A stretch of DNA of 64,000 bases from Pseudonocardia endophytica (GTDB taxonomy: Bacteria; Actinomycetota; Actinomycetes; Mycobacteriales; Pseudonocardiaceae). A program made the translations under genes and the position numbers. The stretch is taken from NCBI RefSeq assembly GCF_004339565.1, contig NZ_SMFZ01000002.1, positions 3,472,001-3,536,000 on the forward strand, in the 5' to 3' direction. Below, one piece after another: positions 55,200 to 64,000 of this stretch (its first letter is position 1; the number at the start of each line of letters is the position of its first letter). A model generated the notes under the pieces. That model was not told the DNA's origin, did not search any database, and saw nothing but the letters and a program-made list of their open reading frames with translations.

Positions 55200-56808
55200 G
55201 CTCGTCCTCTCCTCGGCCCGTGCGATCCGACGACCTTACGCCCAGCGCCCTGAACGACCGCTGAGACGCACCGGAGGCGATGATCACGGAGAGGACACCC
55301 ACGACGGTGAGGGCCCACTCGGGCAGCGCTCCGAGTCGCCCGGACAGCGTAGTCGTGCCCTCCAGCTGGACACGCTCGACCAGCACTCCGGGGACGAACT
55401 GTCCGGTCGCCTGCGTCACGGAGCCGTCCGGGCGAATCATCGCGCTCACGCCGCTGGTGGTCGCGACGACGACCGGCCGGTCGTGCTCGACGGCCCGCAC
55501 CCGCGACATCGCGAGCTGCTGGAACGTCATCTCGCTCGTCCCGAACGTGGCGTTGTTGCTGGGCACGGTCAGGATCTGCGCGCCGGCGTCCACGCTGTCC
55601 GAGACCAGGTCGTCGAACGCGACCTCCCAGCAGATCGCCACACCCGCGGTCACGCCCGCGATCTGCGTGACGCCGGGCCCCTGCCCCGGGACGAAGTACC
55701 CGGCCCGGTCCACGTAGGACGAGAACAGGCGGAAGAAGGAACGCCACGGCATGTACTCACCGAAAGGCTGGATCCGGCGCTTGTCGGCGCGGTCGACCAC
55801 ACCGCGTCCGGCTTCCCAGACGAGCGCCGCGTTGCTCGTGGTGCGGTCGCCGTTGGACAGCACGGCCCCGACCTGGATCGGCGCCCTGATCGCGGCGGCG
55901 GCCTCGTCGATCCGCGCGGCCGCGTCCGCGTTGCGCAGCGGGTCGATGTCCGACGAGTTCTCCGGCCAGATCACCAGGTCCGGCTGCGGCTGCCGGCCCG
56001 CTGCGACGTCCGCGGCGAGCTGCTCGGTGACGCGGGCGTGGTTGTCCAGCACGGCCCGGCGCTGGGCGTTGAAGTCCAGGCCGAGCCGCGGCACGTTGCC
56101 CTGGATCGCGGCGACCGTGACGGTCCGCTCGGCGGGCCCCGGCGTCGGCGGCACCAGCGCGGCCACCGGTCCGGCGGCCGCGGCCACCACGAGCACGGCC
56201 GCGGGCACGGCGAACGCGCGCCACTCCCGTCGCAGCGCCCTGCGGACGACCTCGGCCAGCGCGAGGCCGGCGAGCACCGTCACGAACGACAGCAGCGGGA
56301 CCCCGCCGATCGAGGCGACCGGCAGGAACGGGCCGTCCGCCTGCCCGAACCCGGGGCGCCCCCACGGGAACCCGCCGAACGGCACCCGCGAGCGCAGAGC
56401 CTCGACGGCGATCCACACGGCGGCCGCCCAGACCGGCGCGCCGCGCATCCGGGAGACGGCGGCCATCAGGGCACCCGCCAGCCCGAGGAACAGGGACTCG
56501 AACACGACCAGCGCGATCCAGGGCAGCGAGCCGACCAGCGACCCGATCCAGACCAGCAACGGCAGCTGGAACCCGACGCCGAACCAGAAGCCCAGCGCGA
56601 ATCCGGACCGCAGCCGCCGTCCCCGCAGCGCGGCGCCGAGCACGGCGAACGCGATCGGGGCCAGCCACCACAGCGTTCGGGGCGGGAAGCTCACGTACAG
56701 CAGCCCGCCGGCCGCGGTGGCCAGGAGCCAGGTCAGCAGCCGGACCCGCCAGACGCGGCTCGGAGGTGGCGACGAGGCTGCGACCGGTGCTCGTTCCGTG
56801 GTGGCCAC
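55192..56808 (-). CDS. lnt: Apolipoprotein N-acyltransferase
   Basis: 538 residues. Several membrane segments fill the first 210 residues (LLTWLLATAAGGLLYVSFPP, WWLAPIAFAVLGA and others), then a nitrilase-like domain with the triad Glu in VIWPENSSD, Lys in DKRRIQPFGEY and Cys in VAICWEVAFDD. It adds the third acyl chain to lipoproteins, of which two DUF4232 examples lie in this window. GTG 56808. Adjacent to ppm1 as in other actinobacteria. Confidence 0.93.
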   Translation of the reverse strand: MATTERAPVAASSPPPSRVWRVRLLTWLLATAAGGLLYVSFPPRTLWWLAPIAFAVLGAALRGRRLRSGFALGFWFGVGFQLPLLVWIGSLVGSLPWIALVVFESLFLGLAGALMAAVSRMRGAPVWAAAVWIAVEALRSRVPFGGFPWGRPGFGQADGPFLPVASIGGVPLLSFVTVLAGLALAEVVRRALRREWRAFAVPAAVLVVAAAAGPVAALVPPTPGPAERTVTVAAIQGNVPRLGLDFNAQRRAVLDNHARVTEQLAADVAAGRQPQPDLVIWPENSSDIDPLRNADAAARIDEAAAAIRAPIQVGAVLSNGDRTTSNAALVWEAGRGVVDRADKRRIQPFGEYMPWRSFFRLFSSYVDRAGYFVPGQGPGVTQIAGVTAGVAICWEVAFDDLVSDSVDAGAQILTVPSNNATFGTSEMTFQQLAMSRVRAVEHDRPVVVATTSGVSAMIRPDGSVTQATGQFVPGVLVERVQLEGTTTLSGRLGALPEWALTVVGVLSVIIASGASQRSFRALGVRSSDRTGRGEDEHG

Positions 56809-56826
56809 CAGGGCAGACTAGACGGC

Positions 56827-57501
56827 GTGGAGCACACGCCCGCCGTCGACGACTACCTGAAGATGGTCTACTCGCTGATCGAGCGGGGAACCGTCCACGT
56901 CGGGACGTCGACGCTGGCCGGGAAGCTGGGTGTGTCCGCGTCGTCGGTGTCCGGGATGGTGCGCAGGCTGGTCGGGTCCGGGCTGGTCGAGCACCGGCCG
57001 TACGGCGGGATCACGCTCACCGACGAGGGCACCGACCGGGCGCTGCACGTGCTGCGCCGTCACCGCCTCCTGGAGTGCTACCTGGTCTCCGAGCTCGGCT
57101 ACGGCTGGGACGAGGTGCACGACGAGGCGGAGGTCCTCGAGCACCACATCTCCGACCTGCTGCTGTCCCGGATCGACGCGAAGCTCGGGCACCCGTCGTT
57201 CGACCCGCACGGCGACCCGATCCCGCGCGAGGACGGGACGTTGCCGACGGTGTCCGCCCGGCGCCTGTCCACGGTCGACCCGGGCACCCGCGGGCGCCTC
57301 GTGCGGGTCGACGACGAGGACCCGGACAAGCTGCGCTACCTGGCCGAGTGCGCCGTCGGGCTCGGGGACACCCTGACGATGCTGGAGCGCCGCCCGTTCG
57401 GCGGGCCGTTCCGGGTCGCCGCTGGCGACGGCGACGACGCCACCGAGCACGAGATCGGTCCGGCCCTGGCCGAGGCGCTGTGGGTCGGTCCGGCGAACTA
57501 G
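56827..57501 (+). CDS. DtxR-family metalloregulator, MntR/SirR type
   Basis: 224 residues: N-terminal winged helix (PAVDDYLKMVYSLIERG, TLAGKLGVSASSVSGMVRR), dimer domain with metal ligands in HRLLECYLV, EVHDEAEVLEHHISD and HPSFDPHGDPIP, and a C-terminal SH3-like part. The closest match is MntR/SirR rather than IdeR, so manganese response is likely. GTG 56827 has an adjacent -10-like TAGACT and appears leaderless. Divergent from lnt by 18 bp; its stop overlaps the PIG-L stop by 4 bp. Confidence 0.88.
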   Translation: MEHTPAVDDYLKMVYSLIERGTVHVGTSTLAGKLGVSASSVSGMVRRLVGSGLVEHRPYGGITLTDEGTDRALHVLRRHRLLECYLVSELGYGWDEVHDEAEVLEHHISDLLLSRIDAKLGHPSFDPHGDPIPREDGTLPTVSARRLSTVDPGTRGRLVRVDDEDPDKLRYLAECAVGLGDTLTMLERRPFGGPFRVAAGDGDDATEHEIGPALAEALWVGPAN

Positions 57502-58310
57502 CGGGCTCCGGCCAGCAGGTGCACGTTGCCGAGCGCGTCCAGCACGCCCGGTGCGCCGTCGCGGCGGAACCACTCGTAGCCGTAGGTCCCGGCGAAGTCT
57601 CCACCGTCGGCACCCGGTAGCAGGTCCGGGTCGATCTGGCTGGCGTGCGCGGCCATCGCCGCCCGCTTCACGGCGAGGTCGGCCGCCGAGCCGGTGACCG
57701 CCGTCGTGATCTCGGCGGTGACCCGCCCGAACGCGACGGACGCGGCCGCGGCGGCACCGTGCACGAGATGACGCCCGCGGGCGCTGACGTGCAGGTGCTC
57801 CCGGTCCACGGTCGTCCGGTACGCGGCGGCTCCGGTCAGCGCGGCGGCCGTGCTCCCGATCGCGTGCACGGCGCGGTGGTCGGGGTGGCCGTAGATGCCG
57901 GCGTCGTCGTCGAACACGAGCGTCGCGGCACCTTCGGCGTCGGCCAGCTCGGCGACGCGGCGACCGAGGGCGAGCGGGTCGGCAGTGGCGAGCGCCTGCT
58001 CGTGACCGAGGTCCGGGCCGCCGGGCAGGCCGGAGTCGCGGTGACCGAGCAGGACGAGCCGCTCGACGCCGAGCAGTGCGGCGGACCGTTCCAGCTCGCG
58101 GCGCCGCCGCAGCGCGACGGTGTCGCCGGCCAGCGGGAGCCGCGAGCCACCCGCCTCTCCCCCGGTGGCCAGGACGAGAACGACGCGAGCGCCCGCGTCG
58201 GCCAGCCGTCGCAGCGTGATGCCGGTGAAGATCGACTCGTCGTCGGGGTGGGCGTGCAGCGCGAGGACGGTGTGCCCGGACAGATCCGGGTGGTGCGGGG
58301 TGGAGGTCAC
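57498..58310 (-). CDS. PIG-L family deacetylase
   Basis: 270 residues. LALHAHPDDESIFTGITL holds the zinc motif (A/P)HPDD, and GIYGHPDHRAVHAIG the third zinc His. This is the LmbE/MshB superfamily; it could deacetylate an N-acetylglucosaminyl compound (mycothiol or a metabolite), but the exact substrate is not evident. GTG 58310. Convergent with the MntR-like gene. Confidence 0.88.
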   Translation of the reverse strand: MTSTPHHPDLSGHTVLALHAHPDDESIFTGITLRRLADAGARVVLVLATGGEAGGSRLPLAGDTVALRRRRELERSAALLGVERLVLLGHRDSGLPGGPDLGHEQALATADPLALGRRVAELADAEGAATLVFDDDAGIYGHPDHRAVHAIGSTAAALTGAAAYRTTVDREHLHVSARGRHLVHGAAAAASVAFGRVTAEITTAVTGSAADLAVKRAAMAAHASQIDPDLLPGADGGDFAGTYGYEWFRRDGAPGVLDALGNVHLLAGAR

Positions 58311-58490
58311 TGTGTGATCGCAGACGTGCGGGCACCGGCACGACGGCCGGGCGGGCGCGGACTCGGGACCGGAACGGGTCGGCGCCGGCGACCGCTCTCT
58401 AGAGGCGGCCGAGCGTGCGCGGACCCGGCGTACAGCAGCGACACGTCGCCGCCGTCGAACAGGTCCGCACGATCACGGGCGTGAGGATAG

Positions 58491-58526
58491 CCGGAGGGCC
58501 GGTCCGTTGCCGGACCGGCCCTCCGG
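58491..58526 (-). terminator. Perfect 16-bp-stem hairpin after pspC
   Basis: CCGGAGGGCCGGTCCG, loop TTGC, then the exact complement. Begins 16 bases beyond the PspC stop on the minus strand; the most stable short hairpin seen in the window. Confidence 0.85.
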
Positions 58527-58541
58527 TGGTCGTGAGAGTGA

Positions 58542-58736
58542 TCAGTACTGGGCCTTCGGCATGATCAGCCACAGCACGAGGTAGATCACGAACTGCGGGC
58601 CGGGCAGCAGGCAGGAGAGCAGGAACAGCAGGCGGACGGTGTTGCGTCCCCATCCCAGGCGGTCCGCCAGCCCGGCGCACACGCCGGCGATCACCTTGCC
58701 GTTGCGCGGCCTGCTCAGCGTTGCGGTCTGGGGCAT
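58542..58736 (-). CDS. PspC domain protein
   Basis: 64 residues. NGKVIAGVCAGLADRLGWGRN is the PspC signature, followed by one membrane helix (LLFLLSCLLPGPQFVIYLVLWLI). Small, free-standing PspC proteins in actinobacteria are membrane stress proteins of uncertain mechanism. ATG 58736 with AGGAGG 9 bases upstream, followed by a strong terminator. Confidence 0.9.
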   Translation of the reverse strand: MPQTATLSRPRNGKVIAGVCAGLADRLGWGRNTVRLLFLLSCLLPGPQFVIYLVLWLIMPKAQY

Positions 58737-58929
58737 CTCGCTGTCCTCCTTCCACCGGGGGTCTCCCGGCGCGACCGGGACGTCCGGCCGTTCTGGTGTC
58801 CACTCTGCCCCGTGGGGCGGGTGGTTCACTCGGGGAACGCCCGGACCGCCGCCCCGAGTTCCCACCCCGGTCCCCGGACGGCGAACGGCGGCAGCATGAT
58901 CGGGGTCGTAGACCGGAGCGGGAGGGCGA

Positions 58930-60549
58930 ATGACGGGAACTGTCCTGGAGGCCACGCGGGAGCTGATGCGTCGGCTGGGGCTGACGACGGTGTTCGGCAA
59001 TCCGGGGACGACGGAGGTGCCGTTCCTGTCCGGGTGGCCGGACGACTTCCGGTACGTGCTGGGGCTGCAGGAGTCGGTCGTGGTCGGGATGGCCGACGCG
59101 CACGCCCAGCTCACCCGCCGTCCGGTGCTGGTGAACCTGCACTCCGCGGGCGGTGTCGGGCACGGGCTCGGCGCCGTGTTCAACGCGTCGGCGAACCGGT
59201 CGCCGCTGATCGTCACGGCCGGTCAGCAGGCCCGTGCGATGCTCGCCGAGGAGCCGTTCCTCGGCGCCCCGGACGCGGCCGCGTTCCCCCGCCCGCACGT
59301 GAAGTGGTCGCACGAGCCGGCGCACGCGGGCGAGGTCCCGATCGCGCTCGCCAGGGCGTACCGGATCGCGTCCACGCCGCCGTACGGGCCGGTGTTCGTG
59401 TCGATCCCGGTGGACGACTGGGAGCGCCCGTTCGACGGGCCGATGCCGGACGTCGCGCCGACGGCCGGGCGCGGGGTCGCCGCACACGTCGAGGACGTGA
59501 CGGCGCTGGCCGACGCCGTGCGCGACGCGCTCGGTGCCGGTCCGGACGGCGGGCCGCGGACGGCGATCGTGGCCGGTGCGGCCGTGGACGCCGACGGTGC
59601 GGTGCCGGATCTGGTCGCGCTCGCCGAGCGCTGCGGCGCGGCCGTGTGGGCGGCACCGCTGTCCGGGCGGTGCTCGTTCCCGGAGGACCACCCGCTGTTC
59701 GCCGGGTTCCTCACCCCGGAGCGCCGTGCGCTGGGCGCCGAGCTGGAGCGCTACGACCTGGTGGTGGTACTCGGCGCGCCGGCGTTCACCTACCACGTGC
59801 AGCGGCCGGGGGACGTCGCGCCGCTGCCACCGACGGTCGTCGTGTCCGACGACCCGGACGTGCTGGCCCGCACCCCGCACGGGAACGGCGTGCTGGCCTC
59901 ACCGGGTCCGGTGCTGCGGGCGCTGCTGTCCGTCGTGCCCGCCTCCGACGTCCCGCCGGTCACGGCCGGACGGGTCCTCCCGGAGGTGCCGGACCCGGCC
60001 GAGGGCCTCACCCCGGCGCTCGTCTACGCGACGCTCGCCGGCGTGCTTCCGGGCGACGCCGTCGTCGTCGAGGAGGGGCCGAGCCACCGCGGCGCGCTGC
60101 ACGACCACCTGCCGATCCGCTCCACCGACGCCGGGTTCCTGACCACGGCCAGCGGCGCGCTCGGCTACGGCATCGCGGCGACCGTCGGGGCGGCGCTGGC
60201 CCGTCCGGACCGGTCCGTCGTCGGCGTGCTGGGCGACGGGTCGGCGATGTACGGGATCCAGGCGCTGTGGTCGGCCGCCCGGGAGCAGGCCCGCGCCGTG
60301 TTCGTGATCCTGGACAACAGCGAGTACGCGGCCGTGCGCCTGCTCGGCGAGCGCGCGGGTGGGGACAAGCTGCCCGGTACCCGCCTCGGCGGCATCGACT
60401 TCGCCGAGCTGGCCCGCTCGATGGGCGTCGACGCCCGCCGTGTGGAGGACCCGGCCGCCCTGGCGGCCGCCCTGCGCGACGCGCTCGCCGCGACCGGCCC
60501 GACGCTGCTGCACGTCCCCGTCGCGGGCGAGGGCCCTGCCCCCTACTGA
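58930..60549 (+). CDS. mdlC: Benzoylformate decarboxylase-like ThDP enzyme
   Basis: 539 residues. ThDP-enzyme architecture: PYR domain with GLTTVFGNPGTTEVPFLSGW and the Glu in LGLQESVVVGMA, His in VNLHSAGGVGHG; PP domain with GDGSAMYGIQALW and LDNSEYAAV. Active-site His of the second kind is in AFTYHVQ. Against Pseudomonas BFDC, the His70 and His281 counterparts are kept but the Ser26 position is Thr (NPGTTEV for NPGSNEL). It would decarboxylate benzoylformate or a related 2-oxo acid. ATG 58930 with GGGAGGG upstream. No mandelate-pathway partners are adjacent. Confidence 0.85.
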   Translation: MTGTVLEATRELMRRLGLTTVFGNPGTTEVPFLSGWPDDFRYVLGLQESVVVGMADAHAQLTRRPVLVNLHSAGGVGHGLGAVFNASANRSPLIVTAGQQARAMLAEEPFLGAPDAAAFPRPHVKWSHEPAHAGEVPIALARAYRIASTPPYGPVFVSIPVDDWERPFDGPMPDVAPTAGRGVAAHVEDVTALADAVRDALGAGPDGGPRTAIVAGAAVDADGAVPDLVALAERCGAAVWAAPLSGRCSFPEDHPLFAGFLTPERRALGAELERYDLVVVLGAPAFTYHVQRPGDVAPLPPTVVVSDDPDVLARTPHGNGVLASPGPVLRALLSVVPASDVPPVTAGRVLPEVPDPAEGLTPALVYATLAGVLPGDAVVVEEGPSHRGALHDHLPIRSTDAGFLTTASGALGYGIAATVGAALARPDRSVVGVLGDGSAMYGIQALWSAAREQARAVFVILDNSEYAAVRLLGERAGGDKLPGTRLGGIDFAELARSMGVDARRVEDPAALAAALRDALAATGPTLLHVPVAGEGPAPY

Positions 60550-60675
60550 TCCGACAGCCCCCCACCTGTACTCACCCGCCTCACCTGCCCCACACGCCCC
60601 ACCCGGGCCCGAATGGGAGGGCGGGGGCGGGGGCGTGGGGACGGGCGCGTGAGGACGGCGGGACGAGGGCGGGGC

Positions 60676-61803
60676 TCAGAGGACGACGAGGTCGCGCGGG
60701 TTGTGGTTCAGGCGCTCCACGCCGTCGGTGGTGACCACGACGATGTCCTCGATCCGCGCGCCCCACGAGCCGGGCGTGTAGATGCCGGGCTCGACGCTGA
60801 ACGCCATGCCCGGCTCGAGGACGAGCTCGTTGCCGTCGACGATGTAGGGCTCCTCGTGCACGTCGAGCCCGATGCCGTGGCCGGTGCGGTGGATGAACCG
60901 CGCACCGTGCCCGGCCTCGGAGATCGGGCCGCGGGCGGCGCGGTCCACCGACGCGGCGCTGACACCCGGGCGCACGGCAGCGACGGCGCGCTCCTGCGCC
61001 TCCTGCAGCACGGCATAGGTCTCCTTCACCTCGGCGGGCGGCTCGCCCCCGACGGCGTACGTGCGGGTGCAGTCGGAGTTGTAGCCGTCCGGCAACGGGC
61101 CGCCGATGTCGATCACGACGACGTCGCCGGGCTCGATCACCCGGTCGGACACGTCGTGGTGCGGGCTGGCGCCGTTCGGCCCGGACCCGACGATCACGAA
61201 CGCGGCCTCGGCGTGCCCCTCCGCGACGATCGCGGCCGTGATGTCCGCACCCACCTGCGCCTCGGTACGGCCGGGCTGGAGCCACTCCCCCATCCGCGCG
61301 TGCACGCGGTCGATCGCCGCACCGGCGGCGCGCAGCCGCGCGATCTCGGCCGGGTCCTTGCGCATGCGCAGCGTGCGCAGCACCGGCCCGGCGAGCGACT
61401 GCGGCACCTCGGGGAACGAGTCCCGCAGCCCGAGCACGTGACGGGCCGGCATGTCGTCGTCCACGGCCATCGACGTCGGGCCGCCGGACAGGTCGCTGAC
61501 CAGCAGGTGCGGGTCGTCGCCGTCGGTCCACGTGACGAGCTCGATGCCGAGCGCCTCCAGCGGCACGTCGGCGAACCCGGGCGCCTCCAGCGCGGGCACG
61601 ACGAGCGCGGGTGGCGCCCTGTGGCCCGCGGCGGGCACGACCAGGCAGGTCAGCCGCTCGTGCGAGGCGCCGGTGAAGCCGGTGAGGTAGCGCAGGTCGG
61701 TGCCCGGGGTGACGAACAGGACGTCGGTGCCCTGCTCGGCGGCGGCCTCGCCCGCGCGTCGGAGCCGGTCGGCGAGCAACTCGGTCGGGACGGCGTCGGT
61801 CAT
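60676..61803 (-). CDS. M24 family metallopeptidase (Xaa-Pro peptidase-like)
   Basis: 375 residues. An N-terminal creatinase-like domain (DVLFVTPGTDLRYLTGFTG) is followed by the pita-bread domain: VVVIDIGGPLPDGYNSDCTRT (two metal Asp), HRTGHGIGLDVHEEP (metal His), SVEPGIY and ARIEDIVV (two Glu). All five metal ligands are in place. ATG 61803; the ATG at 61824 would add seven residues of non-family sequence. Stop faces that of the BFDC-like gene 127 bp away. Confidence 0.9.
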   Translation of the reverse strand: MTDAVPTELLADRLRRAGEAAAEQGTDVLFVTPGTDLRYLTGFTGASHERLTCLVVPAAGHRAPPALVVPALEAPGFADVPLEALGIELVTWTDGDDPHLLVSDLSGGPTSMAVDDDMPARHVLGLRDSFPEVPQSLAGPVLRTLRMRKDPAEIARLRAAGAAIDRVHARMGEWLQPGRTEAQVGADITAAIVAEGHAEAAFVIVGSGPNGASPHHDVSDRVIEPGDVVVIDIGGPLPDGYNSDCTRTYAVGGEPPAEVKETYAVLQEAQERAVAAVRPGVSAASVDRAARGPISEAGHGARFIHRTGHGIGLDVHEEPYIVDGNELVLEPGMAFSVEPGIYTPGSWGARIEDIVVVTTDGVERLNHNPRDLVVL

Positions 61804-61931
61804 GCGGCCAGGGTAGGCCGACACGGACCGTGGCCGGGGTCAGGTCCGGGTCGCCACGCGGCCCGGCGCTGCGACGTCGAGCGCGCCGGTGGCACGTCCG
61901 GCGGGCGAGGACCGGCCGGGCACCGCGCCGG

Positions 61932-62333
61932 TCACGATGCGCACAGGGCACGGACGGCGACCGCGGCCGTCGGGTACCGGTCGAAGCCGGCCAGCTGCCC
62001 GCCGAGGTGCGCCCCGGCGTGTCCGAGCGCGTCGGTCCCGGCGAGGTGCACGCCGATACCGAGCCGGTCGCACGCGAAGCGCAGGTGCCGCAGCGCGGCC
62101 AGTCCGCCGGTGTCGGTACCGGTCACCCCGGAGACGTCGACGACGAGGTGTCGGTCGTGCCGGGTGCCTGCCCGCACGAGCGCGAGCCGGGCGTCGGCGA
62201 GGCGCAGCAGGCGCGCGCCCGCCGCCCGGTCGAGGGGCCCGCGGACGTGCAGCACGTGCACGCCGGAGCCGTCCGGACCGGGCCGGTCGGGGCCGTCCAG
62301 TGACAGGCGGGTGACGGGATCGACGGTCGTCAT
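61932..62333 (-). CDS. STAS domain protein (anti-sigma factor antagonist-like)
   Basis: 133 residues. VHVLHVRGPLDRAAGARLLR and the phosphorylation loop HLVVDVSGVTGTDTGGLAALRHL, where Thr-Asp-Thr-Gly sits at the place of the phospho-Ser of SpoIIAA. It would bind a sigma-inhibitor kinase or another partner. ATG 62333. Between it and the GAF-ANTAR gene lies about 118 bp without gene features. Confidence 0.82.
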   Translation of the reverse strand: MTTVDPVTRLSLDGPDRPGPDGSGVHVLHVRGPLDRAAGARLLRLADARLALVRAGTRHDRHLVVDVSGVTGTDTGGLAALRHLRFACDRLGIGVHLAGTDALGHAGAHLGGQLAGFDRYPTAAVAVRALCAS

Positions 62334-62451
62334 CGTCGATGACCTCCGGCTGCTCGATGTGGCAAGCGGCCGAGCTGGTCCTCAACCCGACATGATCTCC
62401 CGATCGTGGCAGCGGCCCGCGCACCCGGCAAGTCGGTCGGCGGGCGAGGGT

Positions 62452-63279
62452 TCAGCGCGTGTCGAGCGCGTCGGGCCGCTGGGTGACGGTCGTCGCGAGA
62501 TCGACGAGCTTGACGTTGATGTCCTGTGACGTCCGGCGCAGCACGTCGAACGCGTCGTCGGCGGTCAGGCCGCGACGGGCCATCAGGATGCCCTTGGCCT
62601 GGCCGATCACGTCCCGCGAGGCGATCGCCGACTTCAGCTGGCTGCGCTCCAGATCGGCGGCGGACACGGCGGCCGTCGTCGCGAGCGCGAGCGACGCGTG
62701 CGTGGCGAGGAGCAGCGCGCGGTCGACGTCGGAGGGGGTGAACGCGGTCCGTCCGCGCGAGTACAGGTTCAGCGCGCCGGGCAGGTCGGCGCCGGTGCGG
62801 TCCGGCATCAGCGACGTGGCGAGGATCGACCCGAACCCGGCGCGCACCGAGGCGGCCGCGAACTCCGGCCACCGGCCGTCGGTGGCCAGGTCGTCGGCGA
62901 TCGCCATGGCCGGCCCGTCCCGGCGGGCGGACTCGACGCACGGTCCCCGCCCGCTGCGGTACTGCACCTGGTCGAGTTCGACGGCGATCGGGTCCGTCTC
63001 GACAGGCGTGTGGAACGAGCCGTCGGTGTCCCGCAGCGTCACGCTGGCCAGGTGCACGGCCGGGATGATCCGGCGCGCTCCGGCGATGACCTGGATCAGC
63101 ACCTCGCCGACCGACGACGCGGACAGCAGCGACTGCGTGAGCTGCGTGAACTGGCGGGCGAGCGGGCCCGCCTCGTCGAGGCCGTCGAGGTCGCCCGCGA
63201 CGTCGATGGACTCGGAGCTGCCCTGCGCCCCCACGAACCGCTCGCGGTCGGTCTCCCACTCCCGGACGTCGTCGCTCAT
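62452..63279 (-). CDS. GAF-ANTAR transcription antitermination regulator
   Basis: 275 residues. A GAF domain (about 50-190: GARRIIPAVHLASVTLRDTD to GALNLYSRG) and a C-terminal ANTAR RNA-binding domain (about 205-265: SAIASRDVIGQAKGILMARRG, DAFDVLRRTSQDINVKLVDLA). ANTAR proteins bind paired hexaloop hairpins and prevent termination; no obvious target is next to it. ATG 63279. Divergent from the exonuclease gene by 83 bp, downstream is the STAS protein, which suggests a shared stress-response role. Confidence 0.9.
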   Translation of the reverse strand: MSDDVREWETDRERFVGAQGSSESIDVAGDLDGLDEAGPLARQFTQLTQSLLSASSVGEVLIQVIAGARRIIPAVHLASVTLRDTDGSFHTPVETDPIAVELDQVQYRSGRGPCVESARRDGPAMAIADDLATDGRWPEFAAASVRAGFGSILATSLMPDRTGADLPGALNLYSRGRTAFTPSDVDRALLLATHASLALATTAAVSAADLERSQLKSAIASRDVIGQAKGILMARRGLTADDAFDVLRRTSQDINVKLVDLATTVTQRPDALDTR

Positions 63280-63362
63280 CGGCGCTCCCTCTCACTCACC
63301 GCACCATCATGCCTGGCACCTGCGGGCCCGGCCGGGCACCCGTCCTGCCATAGTCTCCGACC

Positions 63363-64000
63363 ATGACCGACCGCCCGTTGATGCTGCTCGACTCGGCGAG
63401 CATGTACTTCCGCGCGTTCTACGGCGTGCCCGAGTCGGTCACCGCCCCGGACGGCACGCCGGTGAACGCCGTCCGCGGGTTCCTGGACATGATCGCGCGA
63501 CTGGTCACGGAGCGCCCGCCTGCCCGGCTGGTCGCCTGCCTGGACCTCGACTGGCGTCCGGCGTTCCGGGTCGAGGCGCTGCCGTCGTACAAGGCGCACC
63601 GGGTGGCCGACGGCACGGCCGACGAGGTCCCGGCCGGAGTGCCGGAGGAGGTGCCGGACGGGCTGGCGCCGCAGGTCCCGGTGATCCTCGACGTGCTCGG
63701 TGCGGCGGGCATCGCCACCGGCGGTGCGGTGGGGCACGAGGCCGACGACGTGATCGGCACGCTGGCCCACCACGCCGACGGGCCGGTGCTCGCCGTGTCC
63801 GGCGACCGGGACCTGATGCAGATCGTGCGCGACGAGCCGACCCCGGTCCGGCTGCTCTACATCGGCCGCGGGCTGAACAAGGCCGAGCACCTCGGCCCGG
63901 CCGAGGTGGCGTCGAAGTACGGCGTGCCGCTGGAGCGGGCGGGCGCGGCGTACGCGGAGATGGCGATGCTGCGCGGGGACCCCTCCGACGGCCTGCCCGG
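63363..64000 (+). CDS. 5'-3' exonuclease (FEN-type), C-terminus cut by window edge
   Basis: 213 residues are present. MLLDSASMYFRAFYG, LVACLDLDWRPAFRVEALPSYK and GHEADDVIGTLAHHA with AVSGDRDLMQIV match the metal-binding core of the PolA-type 5'-nuclease domain. The end KYGVPLERAGAAYAEMAMLRGDPSDGLPG runs to the right edge in the helix-3-turn DNA-binding part. In actinobacteria stand-alone exonucleases of about 300 residues with this start are common, and full DNA polymerase I starts similarly, so the rest is needed. ATG 63363. Confidence 0.9.
   Translation, partial: MTDRPLMLLDSASMYFRAFYGVPESVTAPDGTPVNAVRGFLDMIARLVTERPPARLVACLDLDWRPAFRVEALPSYKAHRVADGTADEVPAGVPEEVPDGLAPQVPVILDVLGAAGIATGGAVGHEADDVIGTLAHHADGPVLAVSGDRDLMQIVRDEPTPVRLLYIGRGLNKAEHLGPAEVASKYGVPLERAGAAYAEMAMLRGDPSDGLP

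Overview
The window is very GC-rich, densely packed DNA with many GTG starts, 1-11 bp gene overlaps and leaderless-looking starts. It carries actinobacterial marker genes: RbpA, polyprenol-phosphate-mannose synthase next to Lnt, an F420-type DUF385 oxidoreductase, DUF4232 lipoproteins, Hanks-type Ser/Thr kinases, GAF-ANTAR and PspC proteins. The whole points to a chromosomal segment of a filamentous or soil actinomycete, most likely Pseudonocardiaceae (for example Pseudonocardia); the family assignment is an inference. No rRNA, tRNA, CRISPR array, insertion sequence or prophage was seen.

Layout. 1-8.8 kb: a PEP-synthase-like gene cut by the left edge, an AtuA-type gene, then a catabolic cassette for shikimate/quinate-type compounds: aroE-like dehydrogenase overlapping a 3-dehydroshikimate dehydratase fusion, a divergent TetR regulator and an MHS-type transporter, with two similar putative operators, one before each transcription unit. 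8.9-13.7 kb: a Ser/Thr kinase, a DsbA-like protein divergent from NhaA, and small redox/SnoaL genes. 13.7-19.8 kb: a large LuxR (LAL) regulator, a DUF4232 lipoprotein, an ABC-class ATPase and an SDR. 19.9-25.6 kb: a methyltransferase followed by a small Cys-rich protein, a CNNM/CorC pair, and coaA with a possible overlapping leader ORF. 25.6-33.3 kb: two MarR regulators, an ankyrin protein, tandem DUF427, asnB, a second membrane Ser/Thr kinase and a second DUF4232 lipoprotein.

33.3-36.5 kb is the most unusual part: a 22-bp tandem array with an 88-bp higher-order pattern, then three related small membrane-anchored proteins, the first two separated by a roughly 670-bp complex repeat array. 36.5-42.6 kb: pentapeptide-repeat protein, secreted lipase, MFS permease, HTH-PASTA protein, maltokinase-cap-like protein, and a lower-GC MTHFR-like gene with a near-consensus DtxR/IdeR iron box upstream. 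42.6-46.6 kb: an AraC-VOC-VOC-UvrA-like operon. 46.7-47.8 kb: bacterioferritin and its ferredoxin. 47.9-52.0 kb: a LigD-type protein with an apparently dead ligase domain, a glycerophosphodiesterase and an Atg22-like MFS protein. 52.1-58.7 kb: rbpA behind an exact SigR-type promoter, a DUF885 peptidase-like protein, ppm1-lnt, an MntR-type regulator, a PIG-L deacetylase and PspC. 58.9-64 kb: benzoylformate decarboxylase-like enzyme, M24 peptidase, STAS and GAF-ANTAR signalling proteins, and a 5'-3' exonuclease cut by the right edge.

Most genes are read directly as strong family matches. Start codons were chosen by ribosome binding site, overlap with neighbours and where family homology begins. 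Function beyond the family level is inference.
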